From Serinus canaria (lineage: Eukaryota > Chordata > Aves > Passeriformes > Fringillidae): 64,000 nt of DNA. The stretch is taken from positions 46,945,378 to 47,009,377 of the forward strand of contig NC_066343.1 in assembly GCF_022539315.1 (NCBI RefSeq), written 5' to 3'. The notes below the pieces were generated by a model. It did not search any database and was not told the DNA's origin. It saw nothing but the letters and a program-made list of their open reading frames with translations. Below, piece by piece: positions 39,385 through 51,864 of this stretch (its first letter is position 1; each line of letters opens with the position of its first letter). The translations under genes were made by a program, and so were the position numbers.

Positions 39385-39795
39385 GCCAGTTTTGTGGTTA
39401 GAATGTTGTGAGGGACTGTGACGAAGGTCTTACAGAAGTCTGCATAGATCTTGAGTTGTTCTTCCCTTGTCCCACTGACACAGTAATTGTAAGTCAATTA
39501 GTCTGGCAGCATTTGCACTTGGTATAACCATATCTGTCTCCAGCTATCTTCCTGCCTTCCTTTGTCTTGCTATATCTTCAGGACCTTTTTCTTAATTTCA
39601 CTGGGCACAGAGGTCAGACAGATGGGCCAGTCCATGATTTTTCTTTTTTTCCAGTCACTGGACTTCACTTTACTGCCACAATTTTTCAAATAGGATCTTG
39701 AGTGGCTTGGCATCTCTGTCTGCCATTCTCTCCCTCAGGATCCTGGGATGTGTCTGGTCGGGTCCCATGAGTTGCTTAATACTTCTAATGTGAAC
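39385..39795 (-). mobile_element. CR1 LINE reverse-transcriptase fragment
   Basis: Read on the - strand this matches the upstream part of the CR1 reverse transcriptase. The inverted forms of the segments coding for the conserved LTSVPGK-like box ('CACTGGGCACAGAGGTCAGACAG', about 39600-39622) and the SKAFDTV-like box ('GTCTTACAGAAGTCTGC', about 39427) are recognisable. It is heavily mutated with no open frame. The region expected between this fragment and the 3' end (the rest of RT and the ORF2 C-terminus) is missing. Confidence 0.75.
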
Positions 39796-39859
39796 TTTTT
39801 CTCATATAATCTTCTTTATTCTTGCTTATAGCATTGCTTATATATTCTTGCAATGCCCG

Positions 39860-39945
39860 GAAATAAAAAATAAAAATAAACAAAAAAAAAACCCCAAACA
39901 AACAAACAAACAAACAAAACCCAAAAAACAAAAAACCAACAACAC
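39860..39945. repeat. (CAAA)n / A-rich low-complexity tract
   Basis: CAAA units with A-runs and CCC interruptions. It is the reverse-strand counterpart of the GTTT-rich tracts elsewhere in the window. Confidence 0.9.
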
Positions 39946-40029
39946 GTTTTTTATAACAAGAACTCATCTTCCTTTTGGAACAATGCAATTTTTGTTTTTT
40001 TCCAAATAAGGAATTTCAAATTTTCTCTA

Positions 40030-40578
40030 TGTGTTGGAGCCCTAGATACTGAGAATTTTAGACTTTCTGCATAGAATGACACAGACCCTAAAGAGAACAC
40101 TACATTTGACCTGAGGTCATAGAGAAAGCTTCCAAAATTAAATGATTAAACTAAGATTATAGGTGTGTAGTTTAAGTAAAAGTGTATAATATCACATATT
40201 AAAAAATTTAGAATTTAGGATTTTATAATATAGTAATATATATAGAGATAAGATAGAAGTTTTAGGAGGTGACTAATCCTTCTTACCTTCTTCTTCATAG
40301 GTTTTAGTGGCATTTTATAATTAGACAAAAATGTCTACTTTATGGAACATGAATAATTAGGTTTTGGGTTGAAAATAAAATAATTTAGGTATCATTTCTA
40401 AATTGAATAGTTTTTCGTTAAAAAGCCTTGTAGAGACAAATACAGAGCCATTTTTTAACTTGTTAGTGAAACGCTATAATACTCACAACTTGTAAGACAA
40501 TAATATTAGATAAGAAATAATAAACATCTGAGTGAATACAAAATACCATCTCAAACACTTTCAATCCCAACCCCAACA
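40030..40578 (+). mobile_element. Probable solo ERV LTR, songbird type
   Basis: From TGTGTTGGAGCCC onward the sequence follows an LTR wording I know from songbird genomes: 'CATTTGACCTGAGGTCATAG', 'TTATAATATAGTAATATATA', 'CTTCTTCATAGGTTTTAGTGG' and 'GAAATAATAAACATCTGAG'. The last includes an AATAAA poly(A) signal near 40519, which sets the + orientation. The 3' boundary is uncertain (40570-40615), and I could not find a clean target duplication. No gag or pol sequence adjoins it. The family name is not certain, and the assignment rests on memory. Confidence 0.6.
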
Positions 40579-41410
40579 AAAACAGAAAAATACCCAAAAA
40601 ACCAACACTTAAAGATTTCTATATTCTTTCAAACAACTTATAGTGTAATGTTCAGTGTAAGGTTCTTTGTCTGTTCTTCATTCTGTTGCATTTTTTTTTT
40701 TTTAATTTCAGGGAACAATATTAAGACTTAACTTATGTATACCAAGAACTTATTTTTTTGTGATTTACAATTCATTTCAGTCTAAACTGTCATTAAAAAT
40801 GCAGTACCTGCTTTGCTGTTTGCATATGTATTTTATTTTCTTCAGTGTCTACTGAAGTGCATCGTTCAATTTTAAAAGCTTGGTAACTATTTAAAATTTT
40901 AAAATCAGAACAACCAGTTGAGAATAAAAAAGGTAAGAGGAGTCCAGTAGGAATTTTTGCAGCACAGCGAGTCTATCTTTCTTGCATTTTTAAGAAAAAG
41001 AGGCTTATAACAGTTTTTTGTTTCAGGTGAAAGCTGGGGCCACTTATAGTGTGAAAGTCAAGTGTTACATCTCTGTCTTTTTCTCTCTCTTTTCCGTTTC
41101 TGTAAAGACTGGAAGGCTTTTTTAAACTTCTCTTACTTTCTGGTAACTGCATGAGATTCCTGTTAATACTAATAGGTGTTCTTGGGATCTAGTCAGATTA
41201 GTATTTGCAAAGTATATTTTTGTGCTTTACTGAATATTTGATTGTATTAACTTTAGGACTTGTAGTTGCAAAAAAAAAAAAATCACCAATAGTATTTCAT
41301 ACCACTTAAAATGTATTCTCATTTTTAATAGCCATTATCTTCATTTGAAAAATAATCAGAAAATAGCTTACATCTGTCAACCAAATATCACTTGTTATCC
41401 GTGAGCTATC

Positions 41411-42013
41411 AATGTGCTCTCATGGCATGATAGGGTGCATTAGGAAGAGCAGGTCAAGGGAGGTGATCCTGTCCCTCTGCTCAGCCCTGGTGAAGCCTTT
41501 CCTGGAGCACTGTGTCCAGGTCTGGGCTCCTCAGTATGCGAGACACATGGATCCTGGAGCAGATCCAGTGGAGAGAAACAAAGGGTTTGAAGGCACTGGA
41601 GCATCTCTCTCATGAGGAAAGGCTGAGGGAGCTAGGCCTGTTCAGCATTGAGAAGAGACAGCTGAGAGGGGACCCTGTCAGTGTCTATCAGTATCTGAAG
41701 GGAGGGTGATAGGAGGATGGAGCCAGGCTCTACTCAGAGCTGCCAAGCAACAGGGCAAGAGGCAATAGGCAGAAAATGGTGCTCAGGAATTTCCACCTGA
41801 ACACGAGGAAGATCTTCTTTACTGTGCAGGTGACTCAGCAGTGGAACAGACTGCCCAAAAAGTCTGGTTGGGTCTCCCAGTCTTCCAGACTCTTGTGGAG
41901 TCTCCCTTATTGGGATATTCAAGAATTGTCTGAATGCAATCCTGTGCTCTGGGATGATCCCACTTCAGCTTAACCCTAATGGCAGCCTCTTCCAACTATA
42001 TCCATTCTCTGAT
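41411..42013 (+). mobile_element. CR1 LINE 3' portion, about 600 bp
   Basis: This is a well-preserved CR1 end. The ORF2 C-terminal boxes read [21 protein letters not shown] and, in another frame, [20 protein letters not shown], so at least one frameshift separates them. The 3' UTR follows ('GTGACTCAGCAGTGGAACAG', 'GATGATCCCACTTC'). It ends 'CCTCTTCCAACTATATCCATTCTCTGATT', with a damaged terminal repeat. It is among the least diverged CR1 pieces here. Confidence 0.95.
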
Positions 42014-43611
42014 TAGCTTTACTTAACTGCTTATTTGCATTTTAGTCTTCAAATTCAAAAATTAAACTTTTAATCCTCATATATCGTACAAAATATAGCA
42101 ACCTCGTCCAGCAGTTGTCTTAATTTTATAATAAAACAGCGCCTCTATTGGTTTCTCTTTTGGTTTCTTCTTTGTAAAACAATTAAAGCTGACTGTCATA
42201 GAAAAGTTTAATTTAATCTTGAAGATTGAGCCAAGTAAATCTTGTGTGTACTCTCCAGAGTTTTTGTAATAAATAAGGGGAGGTTAATTATTTTGGGGAA
42301 TAGATTCTGAAAGCTATTTTGTAGGTTTTTTTATATAGGGTATGTCATAATATTTTTGAGAAGTAAAGATCCAGGAAGCACTTGATGCTTTGTTACTTGA
42401 AATGTTTAATAGCAGATATTCTCTTTCCTTGATTTTAAAGTTTTCTTAAATTCTTTAAAAATAAAAATATTTTCCATTCTTTAAAAATCTAAACCAAAGG
42501 TAAAGCTATTATTCTTGCAAATGTCATTAAATCTTTTAGCAAAGAGATTTAATTTCTTCTCTCCAAAACAGATTTTGGAAATTGCCTCCTTTGCTTTTAT
42601 ATTTGTGCGTATTTTTTTGTATGTGTGTGTGTAAATTTTCACATCCTGAAAAAAAAAAAAGTAATTTAGTGTTTAAAAAGATGTGCAGAGCTTAAACCAC
42701 ACTCTGATTAATAGAAATATAAGGTTCTGGTGCTTCTGTCTTGCTGCAAGTTCATTTCTATTGCATATATAAAGAAAGATTTCTATATTTGAAGGTTAAA
42801 TATTGCTTAACCTCCAGTTTCTTGTCTTTGATAAGAAATTAAAAAAAAAAAATCAAAATATCCCAAATATCAACTTCATCTAAGGATGTATGTGGTACAA
42901 GTAAAATTTCTAGTTTCCAGAGTTTGGAGTTTCACTGTTGCAATAATGTTTTTGTTGCTACTCAGTCTTTTTGGTGTAAAATCAATTCATTATTCAGCCT
43001 GTATTCCCCCTTCTTTATATCTATGTAATTCCTCCTTTATAAATTCTAAAAAACCCAACCAAACCTAAACCAACGTTCAGGACTGCTTTGTGTTTGTAAC
43101 GCCCCTTTACAGAAAGTACTAGGTTTTTTGACCTCATCTTTTTATGGAGAGCGTTTTGTATTTTTTTCGCTTCAAAGCCTTTTGTCAAGGAATACATAAG
43201 AGGATGCAGGTTATTAGGCTTATGGAAAAGATTCTTAATTTATACATGCTCTGTTTCCATATCACAATGGGAATATTTCCACCTTCTTCTAATTGCATTT
43301 CTTTTTATTTATTTATTTTCCCAGCTCTAGACAATTTTTGCTTTGTAAATTTCAGTTATAGGTGTAACATTTAGGTATCTTATGAAGCGCTGCAGAGGTT
43401 GTTTTGAAGCATTTGAAATAAAGAAAACTAAGATCAAGGTCTAGAGGACTAAGTAGTCTTAGAGTTTGTTTACAGTATACAAAATTCTTTTCTCCTGATT
43501 CAGCAACGTGGATTTTTAGTGTTGAAAAGTTAGTATTTATGGCAGTCTTCACAAATGCACAGTAGTTTTTCACAGAGTAAAGAAAAATTGTGAGAAGGAG
43601 AACCCTCTTTC

Positions 43612-43644
43612 ATGAATGGTTTGAATGAAGTTCAGACCATTCAT
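43612..43644. repeat. 14-bp hairpin with one G-U wobble, extendable
   Basis: ATGAATGGTTTGAA (43612-43625) pairs with TTCAGACCATTCAT (43631-43644) across TGAAG, with 13 Watson-Crick pairs and one wobble in RNA. The flanks AACCCT (43601-43606) and AAGGG (43645-43649) add a second short stem after a small internal loop. The total fold is about 50-60 nt. It does not match a microRNA I know. Confidence 0.7.
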
Positions 43645-46600
43645 AAGGGCTCTTTGACATTGCTGCAGTTGCTAAACCCTTGGATCAAAACACAGTCTAA
43701 ATATGAAGTACAGTTTAAAATCTAAAGTACTTTTTTAAGACCTTCTTTTTAGGTAAACCAGTGAATAATTGACCAAACCAAATATGAAAATCCTAATCAA
43801 TGTCCTAGGGACTATTGGGAGTATTGTAAATTTTATTTACAATAAAATTACTGGACATTCTGGTGATGGGAGTGAGTACTTGCATGAAGACAGAGAAACG
43901 TTTTATAACTGATAAAACTGTGTCAATGTTTTAAAGTCTCAGGCTCATTGTAAATATCCTTTAGTTCATCTAGAATCAGTCACTCGTAGTTGTGTCAGTT
44001 TTCATTAGATCAAACACAGAGAGGAACCACAGACTTGAAATCACAACTGTAGTATCTTTGCATAAATATCATATTTCTACTCATATCTTTACCACCTATA
44101 ACTAATTTTCTTCCAGAACCCATTCCTCATATATTTGAAAAAAGATCTTGGCATTAAGCAGGAAGGGATCTGTATATGGAGTGGTGGAAGGAGCCTGTGA
44201 GAGGGGTCTTAAAATGACTACAAGTCATCTGTTACCCAGTGCCTCAAGTGCTGCCCAGATGCTTGGGTTCCTAAGGGACTTTTGAACAGGTTCATACATT
44301 CCAAAGCATCTGCTTATGAAGTTTCATAGTATTTCTAAACTAATATTGTCATAATTTTTCTTTGGGCAGAAGAGCTTTGTAGGTAGCTCTGTTTTCTCAA
44401 GACACCACACATCCCTACTGAAGTTACATAATATTTTATCTGACTGCTCAACCCCAGTAGTGTCACTGGTGCAATGGGTAGTGTCTTTTGGGGTGATGTA
44501 GGAAGAGAACTGTTATTGTTTTCAGGAAAAGCCAGGCAAAGCTTTGGGTAATATAACACGGGCTGCAAGGTAAGGTACTTGTCTCATGAGAAGAGCTCTT
44601 GTGACTGTGTATGATCAGCTGCAGAGCAGATGCAGGTTTCTGCCATCCTTTCAAAATGACACACATGTGAGAAAATCACTGTAGTTCTAGCAGAATGGTC
44701 ACTAGTAAAAATTCACTCCCATACACTGGGTGTGAATAATGGAACTTCTCACCCACAAATCTTCATCATAAGTAATTAAGAATTAAGCAGGTTCTTCATT
44801 TTTTGTTCTGAATTGGGACCTGGAGGAACCATAAGGAAAAGCTGTTGCATCGTTATGTTTTTGGTATTTTTTCTTTGCAGTGCAGTCTGAACTAGGTACT
44901 GATTTCTTTCTTTCAAGACAATTTTTATCTGTTTTTTTTTTAAAGATGATGAAATTCAGAATCTAACTGTTGTTGGAGCGCCTGTGAATATCTTGTTGAT
45001 CTGAACGAAGCAACTTGAAATATTTGCTGTTTCTAGGATCTGGATATGCTGCTTGATAGCTTTTTGATACATTTCAAAAGGTCATTTGGGTTAGATCTGG
45101 ACATCTGTGGGGATGAAGTAACTGAGCGTCCAAGTCAACAAGAAGTACAGGGAGAATCAATCACCCATTTTTTACATTAGTATATGAACTGTCAACACAA
45201 GTTTGACTGACTGAGAGATACATTAATATATCCTGGAGGCTGTGAAGAGTTTTACTCTCTCTATCTGTATATTTTTTTGTAATTTACACCCTCTTTTTTG
45301 TTTCCTCGAAGATACCAATTTTTCCATTTATTTATGTGTGTATAAGAGATTTCTCAGTTAAAGGTGAGTAATAATTACCAATGATTGGCGTTACAACAGG
45401 TTCAGTGACAGAGCCCTTTCTTTAATAAAGACTAAGGTCTGTCTGGTAGACATGTGTCCTGTTTAAAACCCAGAGAAGTAAATGGTGGCTGGAGAGTCAT
45501 CCATAACTCTTTTAATCACCTTCATAATGGTAAGCAAGGTGAGCTTTCCAACAGTGTTGGGAGTGGTGAAATGATGGGTTGCCAGTACTTGGAGTCATGG
45601 GATGGAGGAGGCTAATGAGCCTTAAGCCTCAGTGTGAGGTATTGAGGTGTTGGATAGTAGAATGTGAGTGAGGGAGAGGAGATGGAGACTGTCAGGTTGT
45701 CTCCCTGATGACCCCATCAGAGTCCATAAATGGATCGCTGTGGCCTGAGCCACAGTGTGTATGGGCCAACAGTCTCTGTACTGCTGGCACTGACAGTGCC
45801 TTGAAAAATCACGTGTATAACTCCACAGAAAGCAATGTGACACTTCACTGGACAATGTACCAGAATGGCACAATGATGATACTTCTGGGTCTCATCGTGG
45901 GAATGTATACTGCTTGAAGTACGTTGAAAAATCCCAAGATCCCTAAAACAGATGTGCTATTTAAGTAATGGCTATGTAGACTATATTTTTGAAGGAGGAT
46001 CAGGAAGCCTGATTGTTCTTTTGATGAAACTGGCTGTGGATAAACACATGAACGAAACATGTTTTATCACTGTATTGATTACATTATGCATTAGTTGTAA
46101 GTCGATGTGAGAATGTAGATAATTAAATGACTTTTTCATGTTGCTAGGAAAAAGAGGATCAATTTTTTTCCTTGAGAAATCTTGTCTGTTTGCATAAACT
46201 TCCATTTTTACTGGTTCTGGTGTTGCATTTGCATGTGATAATGAAGGCAGAGTCGTATAAAACAAAAATTCTGACCAGAATAGTAATACCTTGCTATAAC
46301 TATTGCAACACTTTAATGATAAAACAGTCTTCACATATATATGAAAAGAGTTGTGTTTGTTTTTGGAACACAAGGTTCACTTTCCTTTCATAAGTCAGCC
46401 TGTTAGATTCATAGTAAAGAAAACCTGTATCACTCTTTAAGAGCAGGAAAAGTTTGATTCACTAGTAATGAAATTCCCTTTTTAAAATTATCATATATAC
46501 TTACATCAGAATCCTTTTGTGCCTTTTTTAAATGGGAGTATTTTTTAGACCTGTGTTATTGGCAAGAGCTTTGTTGAAATTCTTAACTTGCATATGTTTC

Positions 46601-46662
46601 TGTCTACGGGTATGAGATTAAAAAAAGAGGGAGAAGGCTTGTGGACAGTTCCAGCTGCATGT

Positions 46663-46712
46663 AGGTTTTTTGGTTGGTTTTGGGGTTTTTTTGGGTTGTT
46701 GTTGTTTCAATT
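46663..46712. repeat. T/G low-complexity tract
   Basis: Short T-runs alternate with GG, followed by GTTGTTGTT. It is of the same type as the tracts at 9.9, 11.8 and 26.3 kb. Confidence 0.8.
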
Positions 46713-48255
46713 TAATAAGTAGCCTGGCAAAGACATAAGATAAGGAAATAAAGCATCATTTGACTTTTTACCACAGAAACTAGTGACTTTTCTATCAGAA
46801 ATTGCATCAGAAGTTACCAAAGCCTATTTAGTCAAGTTTAATTAGAAAATAAAGGTAAGGATTGTTGTTAAAAAAACCCAGCTTTTAGCTAAGTGTGTAG
46901 AGTTTCACTGATGCTTACTGTAAGTTCAAGAGTGAAGGTATTTTCAACAGATATCTTTAAAAAAAGACACATATATATTATGGGGAGTTATGTAACATTT
47001 TTGCATATTGGAATTTAAGCCCAAGCCTTTGCAAGGATTTGTAGTGTGTTATTAAACTGCAGTTAATTCATAAATACTGTTTTACTGAATTTTGAATAGT
47101 CTGTGATATTCTTAGCAGAACCCCAGCTAAATCGTACCAGCTGTGGACAGTGATTAATGCAGTGAGCAAGGAAAGCTCAGCATGCATGAAAGAAGAGCAT
47201 AACAAGGACAAAGCAGACACACTGTTGATTGTAATGAAGCTGGATTCCCATGAGGGGTAGCAACATAATATTACTTTTTCTTCCTTTTTTTTTTTTTTTT
47301 TAATTTAAATTAGGTATTGGCCATTGACTATTTATTTTCTAGATTATGTTTATTTATTATCTGGTGGGTCAACTAACTTACTTGAAAAGGCAGTGCACTT
47401 AATAGAGATTGCAAATAAAGCTTAAAAGTAACAGTAGGTTCCTTCTCCTAAAGTGAAGTTCCTATTTTCTTTTACTGGCATGCACTATTACATACACAGT
47501 ATTGATTCTACAGGGCTCAAGTGTTCTTCATTAAAATCACATTTTTTTGATCATATCTTCTTACAGTTTTTAATTCTAATGGAGCGCTGAACTTGTCCCA
47601 TCCTGGCTTGATCCTGAATTTTTTAAAGTAAAATACAAATCAAGTTGTTCTGTGCAGTAGAACATTAGGGCTTGATCACAGAAGTGGCAAAAGCTCATTC
47701 ATATTATCAGGCAGTAATCAAGCAATGTTACCATGAGTCAGCATGAAGTTATATGTTCACAGCAGTTCTGTTATTCTGTGTAAAACACTGATAGTCTGTG
47801 TCCTATGAATAGAAGTTACAGCTGTGAGTACTCACAGAAGAAATGCACAGTACCAAGAAGTCGCTGACTTCTTCTCTTTGAATTATAATCCTCACTCTGC
47901 CTTCATTTTAGTGAAATTTGTTGTAAATTGGTGTTTCTTCTATCCATTGGTGGTAAATGTGAAAATAAAATAAAACCAAGACAAAAAACCCCAACAAAAC
48001 CCTCTAGAGATAGGAATGGGTTTAACCAAGACATTCTACAGTAAATAAACCATGAAGATATTAAGTGTATTGAAATGGTGCACCAAAACTAAGGTAGTTA
48101 ATGTGGTTTTACCTGAACTATGGTTAATTGAATTGGATCAGAATTGAAGAAACATAAAAATATATTTGGCATAGTAAGCACATTTTTTTTAATGAAGCTA
48201 ATTCAAGCTTGACTTCCTGCATTTTATCATAAGTCAAATTTACTTACTAAATAAG

Positions 48256-48337
48256 ATGGTTGGACTAGATGATTGAAGGTTGGACTGGATGATCTGTAGA
48301 GTGTCTTCCAGCCTTGATGATTCTGTGATTCTGTGCA
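48256..48337 (+). mobile_element. CR1 LINE, last ~80 bp
   Basis: Only the extreme 3' end remains: 'GGTTGGACTAGATGATTGAA', then a partial second copy of the same phrase ('GGTTGGACTGGATGATC'), then 'CTTCCAGCCTTGATGATTCTGTGATTCTGTG' with the 8-bp terminal repeat twice. The doubled phrase is a small internal duplication. Confidence 0.9.
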
Positions 48338-50902
48338 ATGATTTGTTTATCAGAAATCCTGGCTGAACCTTCCCATTGCACACACTTACTGTGAGGGAGC
48401 CTCCACAGCTGCAAACAGGAAATGTGGGTTTTGGCTAAAAATGTGATGATACAGACATACAGTTTTATTTTCATAGTACTCCACACCAAATCTTACCTTT
48501 TTTTCTTTCCAGCTCCTCAAAGCTTACATCAGACTTCGTAAGGCAATTTTTGTTTAAGACCATTAAGCACTAATGTTTTTTTTCCTGAAGTCTACCAGCA
48601 CGGAAAATTAATTTTGCCTGTATATTATTTATTGCATCATGACAACTACTACTGTCATTATGCTGTGGTGAGATTAATAATCCTTCTGACTGAAATGTGA
48701 TGATTCAAATTTAGACTATTTCAATGCCTCAGGAAGGTGTTTGCAAAAATTGGTTCCCGTTGCATTTTAGTTCATCTCTGGTTGCCTAGGTGTCAGAAAT
48801 GGCTAATGAAGATAGTTGGTTTCTTTGTGTAAATAAATTACGTTAAGTCACCTACTGGAATGACCCACTGATTTTATATAGGTAACTGTTGGCAACTGTG
48901 AGACATTTGTAATGTTCACTTCCTACTTACCTGGCTGGATTTGAATTTAGAGAAATGACACACTCATTTTCTGAGTATACCAATAGTTGTCTAGCTCAGC
49001 ATGTCTCAGATTAGTTGTTCTCTGCCCTTTTTTGTAATGCAGTTATACGTATATTGCAGTGCCTGTAGATACAGTAAATTGAAAATATTATTTCAAAATA
49101 TTGTAAATTTACTCCATTTCACTTGCAAAGTTGCTTCTTAGGCGGGTTATTTTTTTTCTCCATAAGATAGTAATGATTTTCCAAATAGCAAAAGTGTGCA
49201 CAATGACCATCAATTGCAAAACAAAATGAAATCGTCTTTTAACTGTTTAATATAGGCATTTATGGATATTTGGTCAGAATGCTTTTTATTTATTAATAGG
49301 TGGCAGTAGCAGTGGAGTTTTATGTCCAGGGATAATGATGAATTTAAAATACAGTTGAAGTTACAGGGCATTTGATCCCTCTGTAATAGAAATCTTCAAC
49401 TTCTTAAAATGGGGTTTTCTAATACATCTGAACTAGAGAAATGAAATGGGAAATGAAATAGGAAACTATGCAGTGGTGTACATTTTGGACTAGGTTTTGT
49501 CCTTCTTCAAGTAGGTATTGTTTTCTCAGCTCTAAATATATGGCCCATAAAAGTGGCCCAAGGGAGCCAAACCTTTTATGTGTCTTAATAAGCTAAGTGC
49601 TATTATAAAAGAACCATTAATGGTTTTACTCTAATTCAAATTGGCTATTAAGAAATACTGACTCTAAATCATATGTAGCTTATTAAAGGTTTGGGTTCAC
49701 AAGTAGAGGAGTGGGATAGAGTTTAGGCTTACAGCAGTAGTTGTGGGGTCTGCGTTTTTGCTAATTTCTGGATGGCATTTCATTGCATTTTGAAACACAC
49801 AGGCTTAAGTTCAAAGCATACAGCAGACTGTCATTCTCCCGTGAAGCAGTGAGCTCTGCAGCTTTAAGAAAGCACAGATGAGGGATAACACAGCCCAGGG
49901 CATGACAGAGGCCAACCATGGCTTCACATCCTAAGGATCGTGTTTAGCAGGTAATTTTCAGTTCCCTTGATAGTTGTGGTGATTTTGATCAGCATCATGT
50001 AAGCAGATAAGGAGGTGTCACTAATAGTGAATTGCACCATGTGTAGAGAGACCCATTACAGTTAGTGGAGTTACACAGAGAAAAATGTACTGATTTGACT
50101 GAAGTCCGGCCTCACCCTCTAGAAACTTATGCATATTTGCATTGCTACTCTTTTCTGTCAAAAACTGTATTTTGTGTGATGCTTACATTTATTTATTTTT
50201 ACAGTGGTTACTAGAAAATATTTTAAAAACTCTGGGGTAGAGCATGTTGTACTTGTGTTTCAGTGTGTATCAGTTGGGCTTGTGTTATAAAAAAAATATT
50301 GTCAAATCAGTGGGTTATTTTTCAGTTTATGCATATTGTGCAGATGAATGCTTTTTCAATCAAATGTTCCTTTTGTGATACGACCAAACAGGTACTGACA
50401 GAAAACAGTTATTGGACCGTGCATGTTAAATAAGGCTAGAGGTTTTTAAATTTTTTGTTACTAATAATAAAGGGAATAGTTTCTGTTCCTACAAGCTAAA
50501 AAACAAAGATTTTGACTTCCCTATGAGTTATTGTAAAAGTTATGTTTAAAAAATTATTATTACTATTTCTCATCTTTTAAAAACTAACAATTATTAAAAT
50601 TAAGTAAAGACTGGTGCACATAGGGTTTTCTGTACTATTTTAATGTTCATTGAAAATTACTTAAGTTTCTTAAAAAAGGTAATTCAAATGCAGACCCTAT
50701 TTTAAACTAAGTGAATTGAAATGGAGATTATGCAATGTTTCAAGTTCTTTTTTGGAAAAAAATCCTAATACAATAATTTCTACAGAAAAAATTCAAGCAT
50801 ATAAATTATGACCTGTTATATTTCCTCAGTAGTCATGGAAGATGCATTTGAACATGTAATTTAAGGACTGAAAAGCTCTTTGCAATTCGATAAGCTTTGA
50901 AG

Positions 50903-50924
50903 TAAATAAATAAATAAATAAATA
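50903..50924. repeat. (AAAT)5 microsatellite
   Basis: A short tetranucleotide repeat without attached retroposon sequence. Confidence 0.88.
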
Positions 50925-51753
50925 TTTTCTACCAGTAGCAGAACCCCTAGTATAACACAATACTGCAGCTGAGATCAAAGTTTTAATGAGGATTATTGCT
51001 TAGATAGTTTGTTGCTGTCCTTATGGAGTGTATGAATTAATTGAAGTTTATTGAACGTTTTTTTTTTTTTTTAAATGCATTTTTTTACTCTGTAATGAGA
51101 TTACACTTGAATTAGGACTTTTTGGACAGCATTATAATCAGCATTAGACTGAATAATTGAACTGAAAACAGAAGGTCCAGTTCCAAAACTCAGGAAGATG
51201 CTAGGGGAAAAAAAAAACAAAGTTACAGAGATATCTCTGAAATTCTGATTTTTTGAGTTGAAATACCCAGACAATGCTGAAAACCCATATGTAATGCTAA
51301 GTCCTTTTTTGGGAATTAGTGTGCAACTCAGATTAGTTTTCACTGTAATTACGGCTTTCATGACAGATGATGAAAAGTTTAATGAAAAGTCAATTACATA
51401 AACTACTTGAATCTCATGAAGCTTAATTATAGGGTCCACATTCTAATATAATTATTTTTCAAGCTTCATTGAGAGGACCTCACTAAAATCAGAAAACCTA
51501 CAAGTAACTTAATAATGACTAATTTCAAAGGTTTTTGTAATGTTATGTTTACTAGCTTTGTGAAATTACAAAAACTGAAATGGGAGAGACAGAAGGATGC
51601 TGTTCTACAAACTTTTTTCTGTCAGAGATTGTGACAAGGGAGTGAATCTGTTGAAAGCACAGCTAAAAATATGAAACACTTTATACGCATATGCAAAAGC
51701 TTTTTAATGGCTTTTTTTAAAGGCTTTACCATCTTGTTAGAGGATAATTTAAA

Positions 51754-51795
<42 letters not shown>

Positions 51796-51864
51796 GTTAT
51801 TATTATTGTTGTTGTTATTATTGTTATTATTGTTATTATTGTTATTATTATTATTATTATTATA
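51754..51864. repeat. (TTA)n microsatellite with TTG interruptions, about 111 bp
   Basis: A long trinucleotide array of ATT units, with scattered GTT units in the second half. It is pure through the first ~14 units. In one frame it reads as poly-leucine, which has no biological meaning here. It is likely length-polymorphic. Confidence 0.97.

Larger units (their letters stand above)
42014..48255. other. Intron stretch with weak signals only
   Basis: This is AT-rich sequence. It holds an imperfect hairpin at 43612-43644 and a more complex patch at 45450-46110 with an open frame that ends in a hydrophobic stretch. No recognised repeat or exon lies here. Confidence 0.45.
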
